Shown here in pieces: positions 24,163 through 33,296 of a DNA stretch of 64,000 bases (position 1 is the first letter of the stretch; each line of letters starts with the position of its first letter). Source of the stretch: Actinotalea endophytica (GTDB taxonomy: Bacteria; Actinomycetota; Actinomycetes; Actinomycetales; Cellulomonadaceae); the NCBI RefSeq assembly GCF_025717005.1, contig NZ_JAOVZU010000003.1:110338-174337 (forward strand), read 5' to 3'. The position numbers were made by a program, and so were the translations under genes. The notes below the pieces were generated by a model that saw only the letters and a program-made list of their open reading frames with translations, did not search any database and was not told the DNA's origin.

Positions 24163-26061
24163 TCAGTCGGACGCGCGCAGCGACTTGCGGCGCGTCTCCA
24201 GGCCGACGAGGTCGGCGAACGCGTCCGCGTAGCCCGGGTCGTCGGGCGACATCCGCTGCAGTCGTCCCCGCGCATCGGCGATCCGCCTGGTCAGGCCCAG
24301 GTCCACCATCCGGCTGACGATCCCGGCCACGTAGGCGTCGATCGCAGCGGGTCGGTCCTCGGGCAGCTCGGTGACCGCGAGCTGGGCGATCAGCGGCTCG
24401 ACCGTGCCGGACGCCTCCTCGCGGACCGCCTCGATCCAGGCGGCCGGGTCGTGTGCGGTCGCCACCCCGCCCGCGGCGCGGATCGCGTCGTGCACCGCGC
24501 GCAGCGCCGGGACCGTGAACGCGTCGGCGCCGAGCTCGTCGAACGCCGCCGCGCCGGGCGTGTCCGGGTGCTGCAGCACGGCCGCGAGCGCCGTGCGCTC
24601 CTCCACGACCACCGGGTCGGTGCGGTCGGGCGGAGCCGGCCGCGGCGGCTCGTCGGGCTCGTGGCCCTCGTGCCGGGGCTCGTCACCACGCCGCGCCGTC
24701 GCCCGGCTCGCGGTCACCACGGCTCGCTCGACGGCCGGGCTCTCCATGCCCAGCCAGCCGGCCAGCAGGCGGGTGTACTCCGGGCGCAGCGCCGTGTCCC
24801 GGATCCCCGCGACCACGGGCGCGGCGGCACGCAGCGCGGCGACCCGGCCCTCGGCGGTGTCCAGGTCGTGCCGGCGCAGCGTGGACCGCAGCACGAACTC
24901 GAACAGCGGCTGGCGCGAGTCGACCAGCGCGGCGACGGCCTCCGGGCCGCGCTCCTGGCGCAGCTCGCACGGGTCCATGCCGCCCGGCGAGATCGCGACG
25001 AACGTCTGCGCGTAGAACCGCTGGTCCTCGCCGAACGCCCGCAGCGCGGCCTTCTGGCCCGCCTCGTCGCCGTCGAACGTGAAGATCACCTCGCCGCCCA
25101 CCGAGCCGCCGCCGGTGAGCTGGACACCGCCCCCGGCGGCGGTGTCGCCGAGCAGCCGCCGGACGATCCGTGCGTGGTCCGAGCCGAATGCCGTGCCGCA
25201 GGTGGCGACCGCGGTGGGCACCCCGGACAGGTGCGCGGCCATCACGTCGGTGTACCCCTCGACCACCACGACCCGCTTCGCCTTGGCGATCTCCCGCTTG
25301 GCCAGGTCGATGCCGTACAGCACCTGGGCCTTCTTGTAGAGCGCGGTCTCCGGGCTGTTGAGGTACTTGGGCCCCTGGTCGTCCTCGTACAGGCGCCGCG
25401 CGCCGAACCCGACGGTGTCCCCCGTGACGTCCCGGATCGGCCAGATCAGCCGGCCGCGGAACCTGTCGTACACGCCGCGCTGGCCCTGGGACAGCATCCC
25501 CGAGGCGATCAGCTCGGCCTCGGTGTAGCCGCGCCCGCGCAGGTGCCGGAGCAGGTGGTCCCACCCCTTCGGCGCGTAGCCCACGCCGAAGTGCTCGGCG
25601 GCCGTGCGGTCGAAGCCGCGCTCGGCGAGGAACGCCCGGGCCGGTGCGGCCTCCGGGCTGGTCAGCTGCTCGGCGAACCAGCTCGCCGCGGCCCGGTGCG
25701 CCTCGATCAGGCGCTGGCGCCGCCCGGGCTCCTCACCGGGACGCGGCGCGCCGCCCTCCTCGTACCGCAGCTGCACGCCGACCCGACCCGCGAGGTGCTC
25801 GACCGCCTCGGTGAAGCCGAGCCCGTCGATCTTCTGCAGGAAGCTGATGACGTCGCCACCCTCGCCGCAGCCGAAGCAGTGCCACAGCCCGACCTGCGGC
25901 CGGACGTGGAACGACGGGGTCCGCTCGTCGTGGAACGGGCACAGGCCCTTCATGCTGCCGACGCCCGCGGGGCGCAGCGTGACGTGCTCGCCGACGATCT
26001 CCTCGATCCGGGCACGCTCCCGGACCGTCGCGACGTCCTCACGTCGGATCCGTCCGGGCAC
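24163..26061 (-). CDS. dnaG: DNA primase
   Basis: A 632-residue primase that lays RNA primers at the replication fork. The N-terminal CHC2 zinc finger uses Cys41, His44, Cys62 and Cys65 (CPFHDERTPSF and HCFGCGEGG). The Toprim catalytic core follows, with VVVEGYTDVMAAH and the acidic FTFDGDEAGQKAA. A Gly-rich insert of about 20 residues (TAAGGGVQLTGGGSVGG) precedes that last motif. The C-terminal helicase-interaction part extends to residue 632. The GTG at 26061 has TAGACT 6 nt upstream and no SD. It is the last minus-strand gene after dgt, gluconokinase and ZIP. Confidence 0.96.
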   Translation of the reverse strand: MPGRIRREDVATVRERARIEEIVGEHVTLRPAGVGSMKGLCPFHDERTPSFHVRPQVGLWHCFGCGEGGDVISFLQKIDGLGFTEAVEHLAGRVGVQLRYEEGGAPRPGEEPGRRQRLIEAHRAAASWFAEQLTSPEAAPARAFLAERGFDRTAAEHFGVGYAPKGWDHLLRHLRGRGYTEAELIASGMLSQGQRGVYDRFRGRLIWPIRDVTGDTVGFGARRLYEDDQGPKYLNSPETALYKKAQVLYGIDLAKREIAKAKRVVVVEGYTDVMAAHLSGVPTAVATCGTAFGSDHARIVRRLLGDTAAGGGVQLTGGGSVGGEVIFTFDGDEAGQKAALRAFGEDQRFYAQTFVAISPGGMDPCELRQERGPEAVAALVDSRQPLFEFVLRSTLRRHDLDTAEGRVAALRAAAPVVAGIRDTALRPEYTRLLAGWLGMESPAVERAVVTASRATARRGDEPRHEGHEPDEPPRPAPPDRTDPVVVEERTALAAVLQHPDTPGAAAFDELGADAFTVPALRAVHDAIRAAGGVATAHDPAAWIEAVREEASGTVEPLIAQLAVTELPEDRPAAIDAYVAGIVSRMVDLGLTRRIADARGRLQRMSPDDPGYADAFADLVGLETRRKSLRASD

Positions 26062-26067
26062 GTGCGG

Positions 26068-26073
26068 AGTCTA
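26068..26073 (-). promoter_or_regulatory. Leaderless -10 element of dnaG (TAGACT)
   Basis: On the minus strand TAGACT is followed by 6 nt and then the GTG start of dnaG, so dnaG can be transcribed independently of the dgt operon upstream. Confidence 0.55.
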
Positions 26074-26108
26074 GGTCACCGGCCGCCGCACACGTGCCGA
26101 CCGGCCGC

Positions 26109-26939
26109 TCACAACCAGAACGCGAGGACCGCCATGAGGCTGAACCCGGCAGCCGTGGCCAGCCACTTCTGGGCGTGGTGGCCGGGCCCGTCGAACTCGG
26201 TCTTGATGATGTCCAACGCCGCGATGTAGAGGAAGGTCCCCGCCCCGATCGCGTCGAACGCCGCCTCGAACACCTGCGCGGTGGTGCCGAGCAGGACGGC
26301 CCCGACGATCGTGCCCAGCACGATGCCGAGCGGTGTCATCGCCGAGAAGAACGCGAGCCGTGGCAGGGCCTCGCGGTGGCTCAGACCCGCCCGCCGGTAG
26401 CCCACACCGAGCGCGACCGCGGCGGCCCCCTTGTGCGTGAGGATCGCCACCAGGACCACCAGCACGCCGGCCCACGCGCTCTGCGCCCCGAGCGCGACGC
26501 CGAGGATCACCGAGTGCAGCGAGAGCACGACCAGCAGCACGAGCGCCCGGCTCCGGGGCCCCTCCGGGTGCCAGTCGAGCTCGTGCTGCAGGCCGGCGGA
26601 CCCCGCCACGGCCGGCACGGCGTCGTGCCCGGGGTGGGCGGGCACCACGACCGCCTCGATCAGCAGGATGAGCAGGAAGCCCGCGCCCGCGAGCACGAGC
26701 GCGATCGGGTAGGAGACGTCCGGCAGCACGGTCCGGAACAGGTCGTTGGCGGATCCCAGCAGGTGGATCAGGCCCGCTCCGCCGAGCACGCCGGCGGCGA
26801 ACGTGTCGCTCAACGCGAGGACGCGGTCGTCGGCGGCGCGGCGACCCAGCAGCCACGGCACCCAGGTGCCGACCAGGCCGACCGCCGCGACCAGCACGGC
26901 GAAGGCGAGCTTGACCAGGACCAGGTCGCCGCTGCTCAT
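26109..26939 (-). CDS. ZIP family metal transporter
   Basis: A 276-residue membrane protein with about eight helices. The metal-binding motifs of helices IV and V read SLHSVILGVALG and ILTHKGAAAVALG, which keeps the helix histidines of ZIP transporters. A His-containing loop (VVVPAHPGHDAVP) sits between helices III and IV. It should bring zinc or another divalent metal into the cytoplasm. The ATG at 26939 overlaps the gluconokinase stop by 4 nt, and the longer frame upstream is a shadow. No Zur-box-like palindrome is seen next to it. Confidence 0.83.
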   Translation of the reverse strand: MSSGDLVLVKLAFAVLVAAVGLVGTWVPWLLGRRAADDRVLALSDTFAAGVLGGAGLIHLLGSANDLFRTVLPDVSYPIALVLAGAGFLLILLIEAVVVPAHPGHDAVPAVAGSAGLQHELDWHPEGPRSRALVLLVVLSLHSVILGVALGAQSAWAGVLVVLVAILTHKGAAAVALGVGYRRAGLSHREALPRLAFFSAMTPLGIVLGTIVGAVLLGTTAQVFEAAFDAIGAGTFLYIAALDIIKTEFDGPGHHAQKWLATAAGFSLMAVLAFWL

Positions 26940-27460
26940 GCCGGGTGCGCCGCCGCCCAACGGTCGAGCGCCGCCAAGGCCGCCTCGACGTCGTCGCCGG
27001 CGTCCCGGTGCGCCTCGACGACGAGCACGTCGCTGCCCTGCGGCGGCTCGAGCGTCGCGAGCTGGGAGTCGAGCAGGCTGGCCGGCATGAAGTGGTCGGT
27101 TCGCCCGCGCAGCCGCCGCTCGAGCTCGTCGCGGGGCACGTCGAGCAGCACGAGCACCACCGTGCCCTCGGCGCCGCGCAGCACGTCCCGGTAGGCCCGC
27201 CTGAGCGCGGAGCATGCGACCACGGTCCGCTCACCCGCCCGGCACCGGTCGGTCATCCAGTCCCGCACGGCCTCGAGCCAGGGTGCCCGGTCCTCGTCGG
27301 TGAGCGGGACGCCGGCGCTCATCTTCGCGACGTTCGCGGGTGGGTGGAAGTCGTCCGCGTCGGCGGCCACCCGGCCGGTGCGCTCGGCGATGCCGGCGGC
27401 CACCGTGCTCTTGCCGCAGCCGGACACCCCGAAGACCACCACGTGACACGGCGCCGTCAT
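26936..27460 (-). CDS. Gluconokinase
   Basis: A 174-residue P-loop kinase of the GntK type, phosphorylating gluconate to 6-phosphogluconate. Walker A is FGVSGCGKSTVA near residue 9; DADDFHPPANVAKMSAGVPLTDEDR is the substrate-binding stretch typical of the family, and TVVACSALRRAYRD follows. The ATG at 27460 lies in the stop of dgt (ATGA), so the 13-residue longer version from 27499 is unlikely. Length matches the family. It is coupled to dgt upstream and the ZIP gene downstream. Confidence 0.9.
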   Translation of the reverse strand: MTAPCHVVVFGVSGCGKSTVAAGIAERTGRVAADADDFHPPANVAKMSAGVPLTDEDRAPWLEAVRDWMTDRCRAGERTVVACSALRRAYRDVLRGAEGTVVLVLLDVPRDELERRLRGRTDHFMPASLLDSQLATLEPPQGSDVLVVEAHRDAGDDVEAALAALDRWAAAHPA

Positions 27461-28704
27461 CGGGCCGCCCAGCGCGGCGACAGGAGCCGCGCGTGCCACT
27501 CGGCCGCGGAGACGTCGGTGAGCGAGGCCACCTGGTCCACCACCACCCGCAACCGCGCGGCGTCGTCCGAGGCGGCACGCCAGTCCGCGGCGAACGGCGG
27601 CTCGAGGGCCACCGGGGCTCGCTCGCCGAGCACGTCGACCAGCTCGGCGACCAGCTCGCGCTGACGTCGGAACAGCGGTTCGGCCTCCCTGGGGGCCATG
27701 ACGTAGGTCGCGGCGAGGCCCTTGAGCGCGAGGATCTCGGCGAGGGTCTCGTGCGGGACGACGAGCCGCGCGGCGTACCTGGTGAGCTCGCCGTCGCCGT
27801 GCACGGCCCGGGTCGCGGTGATCGCGGCGTCCGCGAACCGCCCGATCAGCTGGCTCGTCATGTCCTTCAGCGCCGCGAGGCCCGACCGGGAGCCGTCGAC
27901 GTCCCGCACCCAGGTCTCCACGGTGGGCAGCCGGTGCATCGCGGCCGACAGCTCGTCCGCGGACACGTGCGTGCCGTACCAGGCGTGCACCTGGGCGATC
28001 ACCGCGTCGCGCGCGTCGGCGTGGTCGAGCACGGCCAGCGAGAGCCGCCCGGAGACGATCGCGTCCTCCACGTCGTGCACCGAGTAGGCGATGTCGTCGG
28101 CGAGGTCCATCACCTCGGCCTCGAGGCAGCGCGCCCCGGCCGGCGCGCCCTCACGCAGCCAGCCGAACATCTCGAGGTCGTCGGGATAGACGCCGAACTT
28201 CCGCGGCGAGGACTCGGGCGCGTCGGCCGCCGGCCACGGGTACTTGGTCGCCGCGTCGAGGCTGGCCCGGGTGAGGTTGAGGCCCACGGAGCGCCCGTGC
28301 TCGTCGGTCACCTTCGGCTCGAGCCTGGTCAGCAGCCGCAGGGTCTGCGCGTTGCCCTCGAACCCGCCGATCTCCCGGGCGATCTCCGCGAGCGAACGTT
28401 CGCCGTTGTGCCCGAACGGCGGGTGCCCGAGGTCGTGCGCGAGGCACGCGGTGTCCACCACGTCCGGGTCGCAGCCGAGCGCCTTGCCGAGCTCACGGCC
28501 GACCTGGGCGACCTCCAGGGTGTGCGTGAGCCGGGTCCGCACGAAGTCGTCGCTCGCCGGCCCGAGCACCTGCGTCTTGGCGCCGAGGCGGCGCAGCGCC
28601 GAGCTGTGCACGACGCGTGCCCGGTCGCGCTCGAAGTCCGTTCGCATCTCGGACTTCGGGGGTTCGGCGACCCGGCGGGCGCGATCGTGGTCGCTGTACC
28701 CCAT
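27457..28704 (-). CDS. dgt: Deoxyguanosinetriphosphate triphosphohydrolase-like protein
   Basis: A 415-residue HD-superfamily dNTPase, releasing triphosphate from dGTP or other dNTPs. Metal ligands are visible as RLTHTLEV, then CLAHDLGHPPFGHNGE near residue 75 and LADDIAYSVHDVEDA near 190. The start is the ATG at 28704 (MGYSDHDRARR), which has TAGGGT 7 nt before it and no SD; the frame open to 30588 shadows the GH13 gene on the other strand. It heads the dgt-gluconokinase-ZIP unit, with dnaG next on the same strand. Confidence 0.93.
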   Translation of the reverse strand: MGYSDHDRARRVAEPPKSEMRTDFERDRARVVHSSALRRLGAKTQVLGPASDDFVRTRLTHTLEVAQVGRELGKALGCDPDVVDTACLAHDLGHPPFGHNGERSLAEIAREIGGFEGNAQTLRLLTRLEPKVTDEHGRSVGLNLTRASLDAATKYPWPAADAPESSPRKFGVYPDDLEMFGWLREGAPAGARCLEAEVMDLADDIAYSVHDVEDAIVSGRLSLAVLDHADARDAVIAQVHAWYGTHVSADELSAAMHRLPTVETWVRDVDGSRSGLAALKDMTSQLIGRFADAAITATRAVHGDGELTRYAARLVVPHETLAEILALKGLAATYVMAPREAEPLFRRQRELVAELVDVLGERAPVALEPPFAADWRAASDDAARLRVVVDQVASLTDVSAAEWHARLLSPRWAAR

Positions 28705-28711
28705 GGGTCTC

Positions 28712-28717
28712 ACCCTA
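28712..28717 (-). promoter_or_regulatory. Leaderless -10 element of dgt (TAGGGT)
   Basis: Minus-strand TAGGGT is followed by 7 nt and then the ATG of dgt; no SD is present. Confidence 0.55.
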
Positions 28718-28791
28718 GTCTCGCCGAACCCGCCCGACCGCGGGGCGTGGCGTCGCGGACCACCCGCCCGGGCCTGAGAGGATTCCCGCTC

Positions 28792-30510
28792 GTGACCGTC
28801 ACCCACCCGCCTGCCACCTCCGCCGAGTGGTGGCGCGATGCCGTCGTCTACCAGGTCTACCCACGCTCGTTCGCGGACGCGAACGGTGACGGGGTCGGCG
28901 ACCTGCCGGGTGCGACGTCGCGCCTGACCCACCTGCGCGACCTCGGCGTGGACGCGGTGTGGCTGTCGCCGTTCTACGTCTCGCCGCAGAACGACGGCGG
29001 GTACGACGTGGCCGACTACCGGGACATCGACCCGGTCTTCGGCACGCTGCCGGACGCCGACGCGTTCGTCGCCGAGGCGCACCGGCTCGGCCTGCGGGTG
29101 CTGGTCGACCTGGTGCCGAACCACACGTCCTGGGAGCACCCGTGGTTCGTCGCTGCGCTCGCGGCCGCGCCCGGCAGCCCCGAGCGCGCGCGGTACCTGT
29201 TCCGGGACGGCCGAGGCCCGGGTGGGGACGAACCGCCGAACAACTGGCTCTCGACCTTCGGCGGTTCGGCGTGGACCCGGGTCACCGAGCCGGACGGTTC
29301 GCCGGGTCAGTGGTACCTGCACCTGTTCGACCACACCCAGCCGGACCTGGACTGGTCGAACCCGGAGGTCCGCACCGAGTTCGAGGCCGTCCTGCGGTTC
29401 TGGCTCGACCGGGACGTCGACGGCTTCCGGATCGACGTCGCGCACGGCATGGTCAAGCACCCGGACCTGCCCGACTGGACGGGCCGCTCCCGGATCATGG
29501 CGGCCGACGACGACGCCGGTGCGGACGACGGCTCCGAGGCCGCGGGCGCCGAGACCGGCGACCCGGGTGCCGACGACGGCATGCCCGAGGGACCGATGTG
29601 GGACCAGGACGGCGTGCACGACATCTACCGCTCGTGGCACCGGGTGCTCAGCGCGTACCCCGGCGAGCGGGCGATGGTCGCCGAGGCCTGGGTCGAGCCG
29701 CTGTCCCGGCTCGCCGCGTACGTCCGGCCGGACGAGCTGCAGCAGACCTTCAACTTCGCGTTCCTCATGTCGCGCTGGGAGGCGGGCGCGCTGCGCGACG
29801 TGATCTCGGGCTCGCTGGCCGCCATGGACTCGGTCGGCGCGACGACGACGTGGGTGCTGTCCAACCACGACGTCGTGCGGCACACCTCGCGGCTCGGCCT
29901 CGGCGGCGGCTTCCCGCCCGGCATCGGCGCCGACGACCCCCAGCCCGACGCCGTCGTCGGGCTGCGGCGGGCGCGGGCGGCGAGCCTGATGATGCTGGCC
30001 CTGCCCGGTTCGGCGTACCTCTACCAGGGTGAGGAGCTCGGCCTGCCCGAGCACACCACGCTCGACGACGACCTCCGCCAGGACCCGGTGTGGACCCGCA
30101 CGGCTCACACGCAGCGGGGCCGGGACGGCTGCCGGGTGCCGCTGCCCTGGCACGCCGACGCCCCGGCCTACGGCTTCTCCCCCACCGGGGCGAGCTGGCT
30201 GCCCCAGCCGTCGTCCTTCGGACCGCTCGCCGTGGACCGGCAGACCGGCGTCCCCGGGTCGACGCTCGAGCTGTACCGCGCCGCCCTGCGGCTCCGGCGC
30301 GAGCGGCGCCTCGGCCTCGGACCGCTCGCCTGGGTGGACCTCGGTGAGGAGGTCACGGCGTTCCGCAACGCCGACCTGCTCGTGGTGACCAACCTCGGCG
30401 CGCCGATCGACCTTCCGGCCGGCTACGACGTGGTGCTGCGGTCCGACGACCGGGACGACCGTGTGGTCGGCACCGACAGCACGGTCTGGGCCCTCAGCGC
30501 AGCACGGTGA
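28792..30510 (+). CDS. GH13 alpha-glucosidase-type enzyme
   Basis: A 572-residue cytoplasmic GH13 enzyme, oligo-1,6-/alpha-glucosidase-like (WWRDAVVYQVYPRSFADANGDGVGDL). The catalytic set is complete: nucleophile Asp near 215 (DGFRIDVAHGM), acid/base Glu near 298 (MVAEAWVEP) and the third Asp near 359 (VLSNHDVVRH). No signal peptide is seen. An Asp/Gly/Ala-rich insert of about 30 residues (about 238-268) follows the nucleophile strand and looks like low-complexity expansion. GAGAGGA precedes the GTG at 28792. Its 3' end overlaps the convergent propeller gene by 17 nt. It could hydrolyse maltodextrins released by the amylase encoded nearby. Confidence 0.88.
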   Translation: MTVTHPPATSAEWWRDAVVYQVYPRSFADANGDGVGDLPGATSRLTHLRDLGVDAVWLSPFYVSPQNDGGYDVADYRDIDPVFGTLPDADAFVAEAHRLGLRVLVDLVPNHTSWEHPWFVAALAAAPGSPERARYLFRDGRGPGGDEPPNNWLSTFGGSAWTRVTEPDGSPGQWYLHLFDHTQPDLDWSNPEVRTEFEAVLRFWLDRDVDGFRIDVAHGMVKHPDLPDWTGRSRIMAADDDAGADDGSEAAGAETGDPGADDGMPEGPMWDQDGVHDIYRSWHRVLSAYPGERAMVAEAWVEPLSRLAAYVRPDELQQTFNFAFLMSRWEAGALRDVISGSLAAMDSVGATTTWVLSNHDVVRHTSRLGLGGGFPPGIGADDPQPDAVVGLRRARAASLMMLALPGSAYLYQGEELGLPEHTTLDDDLRQDPVWTRTAHTQRGRDGCRVPLPWHADAPAYGFSPTGASWLPQPSSFGPLAVDRQTGVPGSTLELYRAALRLRRERRLGLGPLAWVDLGEEVTAFRNADLLVVTNLGAPIDLPAGYDVVLRSDDRDDRVVGTDSTVWALSAAR

Positions 30511-31861
30511 CCGAGTCGGCGGCGCCGACCAGCAGGGCACCGTCGGGCAGCACGCCGTCCCACAGGGCACCGTCCGGCAGCTGGTCACGCCACCGCTCGG
30601 CGCCGTCCAGCAGCCCCCAGGCGACCAGGTCGGCTCCGTCGTCGCCCACCACGACGTGGCCGTCCGAGGTCAGGGCGGCGCCGGTCAGCTCGTGGCCCAC
30701 CTCGTGCCGCCACAGCACCCCGCCGTCCGCGACCCGGAGCGCCAGGATCTCGCCGGACCCCTGCGCGACCACGACGCCGCCGACCAGCACCGCGGGCTGC
30801 ACGGCCTCGACATAGCTCCAGAGCCGCTCCCCGGTGCGCACGTCGACGCCGAGGAGCACCCCACCGGACTGGACCAGGACGACCTCCGGGTCGCTGCCGT
30901 CGTCGCGGTCGGGCCGGACCAGCGCACCCGAGGACTGCCACCACTCCACGCCGTCCGGGCCGACCGCGACCACCTGGGGCAGGAGCCCTGGGCCGTCGCG
31001 CTGCTCCACGTCCCCACCACCGGGGATCGGCACCGACCTCGACACGGTCCGGCGTTCGGTCGTGCCGCCCGCCGCGGCGACCAGGGGGTCGACCTCCTGG
31101 CCGGTCGACAGGTCCAGCAGCAGCGTGCGCGTGCCGGTCACCCGCGCGTACGCGCCGCCGGACTCGAGCATCACGATCGGCATGACGGTCGCGGCCACCG
31201 GGTCCGGGGTGGTGGCCTCCCAGCGGAGCACGCCGTCCAGCGACCAGCGCGAGGCGTCGATCCGGCCGTCGTCGGTGACCTGCAGGCGCACGACGTCACC
31301 ATCCAGGACGGTCGCGAGCACCGCCGTGCCCGTGACGGGACGTTCGCCGACCACGACACCGCCTCCCGGGTCGACGGACACGTCCCGGCCGTCGCCGGTG
31401 CGGCACCACAGCCGGGCCGGGTCGTCGCCGGCCGCTGCGACCCCGATGCCCACCCAGGCCTCACCCCCGACCACCGGGAGGCACGTGCCCTGGAGGTCGA
31501 GTGCCCAGACCCGCTCCCCGGAGACCAGGTCCCGGGACTCGAGGCCGTCGGCCGTCGCTACCACGAGCTGCTGCTGGTCGGCGAGGAGGGGCGTGGCGCC
31601 GGAGGCCGACCATGCCTGGGCCATCGGGCGGGTCAAGGAGGTCGCGAAGCCGCGCGCGGCGAGCTCGCGGGCCCGCTGCGCCTCGTGCACCTTGGCGACC
31701 ACGAGCGCGACGCCCACCGACAGCACGAGGACGAGCAGCAGCGCGACCACGCCGCGCACCGGCACCCGCCTGCGCTCGGATCCGGGCCGGCCGTCCTCGA
31801 CCAGCTCTACGTCGACCGCGTCGTCGCTCACGACGTCGCGCTCACGACCCCGCGGTGGCAT
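30494..31861 (-). CDS. Membrane-anchored PQQ-like beta-propeller protein (copy 1)
   Basis: A 455-residue protein with a short acidic cytoplasmic head containing VDVELVEDG, one transmembrane helix near residues 35-58 and an outside domain of repeated beta-propeller blades (SGERVWALDLQG, TGERLWSYVEA, GGVLWRHEVG). The blades are PQQ-like/BamB-like; no enzymatic residues are evident. The ATG at 31861 lies 20 nt inside the amylase gene and has GGAG close upstream; a GTG at 31831 is an alternative. Two paralogues follow upstream on the same strand. Function unknown. Confidence 0.72.
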   Translation of the reverse strand: MPPRGRERDVVSDDAVDVELVEDGRPGSERRRVPVRGVVALLLVLVLSVGVALVVAKVHEAQRARELAARGFATSLTRPMAQAWSASGATPLLADQQQLVVATADGLESRDLVSGERVWALDLQGTCLPVVGGEAWVGIGVAAAGDDPARLWCRTGDGRDVSVDPGGGVVVGERPVTGTAVLATVLDGDVVRLQVTDDGRIDASRWSLDGVLRWEATTPDPVAATVMPIVMLESGGAYARVTGTRTLLLDLSTGQEVDPLVAAAGGTTERRTVSRSVPIPGGGDVEQRDGPGLLPQVVAVGPDGVEWWQSSGALVRPDRDDGSDPEVVLVQSGGVLLGVDVRTGERLWSYVEAVQPAVLVGGVVVAQGSGEILALRVADGGVLWRHEVGHELTGAALTSDGHVVVGDDGADLVAWGLLDGAERWRDQLPDGALWDGVLPDGALLVGAADSVTVLR

Positions 31862-33272
31862 CCGGCTCCAAGGCCACGGCGCCCAGCGTGTCCAGCGTGA
31901 CGGTGGCCTCGCCTCCGCTCACCTCGACCGCGGTGCCGAGGCAGCCGTCCTCGCCCGCACCTCCCGTGAGCACGTCGCAGTAGGTGTCGTCGGGCAGCGA
32001 TGTCGGGATGGTCACCGTGGTGGGGTCGCCCGCGTTGGCGGCGACGAAGCCGCGGCCGTCCCGGCTCCAGGCGACCGCGCCGCCGTCGGCCCAGGTGTCG
32101 GTGACCGGAGCGTCCCCGACCGTCGCGCGCCAACCCACCATCGCCTGGATCGCGGGCCAGCGGTGCTCGCACACCCAGCCGCCGTCAGCCACGTCGGCGC
32201 CGGGTCCCGCGTCCGCCGCGCAGGACGCGTCGAGCACGGCGCCGTCGGCGTCCTGGTCGGGCCCGGCGTCGCGGTCGTCGAAGGCGTAGCCGGAGTAGAC
32301 CATCGGTGTCCCGTCGTCACCGGCGAGCATGAGCACGGTCGCCAGCTCGAACCGTGCGGCGTCGCGGTAGGAGAGGGTCTGCGCGTTGCGCTCGGTGTCG
32401 TGGTTCGTCACGAACAGCACCGACGACTCGGCCGGCAGCCCCGACGCGCGGGCCTCGAGCAGGCTCGCCAGGCGGCCGTTCCGCAGGATGCGCTCGAGGT
32501 CCCAGGCGTACTGGAAGTCGAACACCGAGCCGTTGCCGAGGTACTGCTCGGGCGTGATCGGTTCGCCGTCGCCGTAGATGACCTCCTGCAGGACGACGGT
32601 GTCGTCCGGGAGCGGCTCGAGGATCGCCGCGACGTCCTCGGCCGCCATGTGCTTCGCGGCGTCGATCCGGAACCCGTCCACCCCGAGGCTGCGCAGGTCG
32701 AGCAGGTACTCGCTCAGGCGTGCGCGCACCGGTTCGGTGTCGGTGGCGAGGTCGGCGAGGTTGACCAGCTCGCAGGTCTGCACCTGGGTCGCGTCGCGGT
32801 AGTCCGCGATGTCGCCGTCCGGGGCGTCGCAGTGGTGGAAGTCGTCGTAGGTCCACAGGCCCGGGTACTCGTAGTGCGTGAACGTGCTGCCCGCCCACCC
32901 GGTGCCGGACTCGCTGCCGGCCATGTGGTTGATCACGGCGTCGGCGATCACCTGCACCCCGGCGTCGTGGCACGCCCCGACCATCTGCTCGAACTCGTCG
33001 CGCGTGCCGAGCCGCGACTCGACCTGGTAGGACACCGGCTGGTACTGCGTCCACCACTGCGAGCCGAGCACGTGCTCCTGCGGCGGCGAGGTGAGCACCC
33101 AGCCGTAGCCGGCCTCGCCGAGGTGCGGGCACTCGGCGGCGATCGCGTCCCAGGTCCACTCGAACAGCTGCACCCCGACGTCGGACGCCGGCTCGGGAGC
33201 CGACGGCGTGCAGGCCGCCAAGGAGGCGACGACGGCGGCGGCGCCGACGACGGCCACGACGGTGGGACGCAT
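31842..33272 (-). CDS. Alpha-amylase, GH13, secreted lipoprotein
   Basis: A 476-residue GH13 amylase of the type secreted by streptomycetes and animals (GH13_32-like). The N-terminus is a lipoprotein signal with lipobox SLAAC at Cys21. The active site is complete: GFRIDAAKHM near 200 (nucleophile), VVLQEVIYGD (acid/base) and FVTNHDTERN (third Asp). VIADAVINHMAG is conserved region I. It should cut starch outside the cell while anchored to the membrane. It lies between two of the three propeller paralogues and overlaps the next gene by 20 nt, so it is probably co-transcribed with them. Confidence 0.9.
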   Translation of the reverse strand: MRPTVVAVVGAAAVVASLAACTPSAPEPASDVGVQLFEWTWDAIAAECPHLGEAGYGWVLTSPPQEHVLGSQWWTQYQPVSYQVESRLGTRDEFEQMVGACHDAGVQVIADAVINHMAGSESGTGWAGSTFTHYEYPGLWTYDDFHHCDAPDGDIADYRDATQVQTCELVNLADLATDTEPVRARLSEYLLDLRSLGVDGFRIDAAKHMAAEDVAAILEPLPDDTVVLQEVIYGDGEPITPEQYLGNGSVFDFQYAWDLERILRNGRLASLLEARASGLPAESSVLFVTNHDTERNAQTLSYRDAARFELATVLMLAGDDGTPMVYSGYAFDDRDAGPDQDADGAVLDASCAADAGPGADVADGGWVCEHRWPAIQAMVGWRATVGDAPVTDTWADGGAVAWSRDGRGFVAANAGDPTTVTIPTSLPDDTYCDVLTGGAGEDGCLGTAVEVSGGEATVTLDTLGAVALEPDATAGS

Positions 33273-33296
33273 GGGCCCTACTGTCTCACCGCCACC

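Noticed and set aside
27457..30588. Full-length use of the 1043-residue minus-strand frame.
   Set aside because: Only the part from the ATG at 28,704 reads as protein (dgt); the rest is antisense to the GH13 gene.
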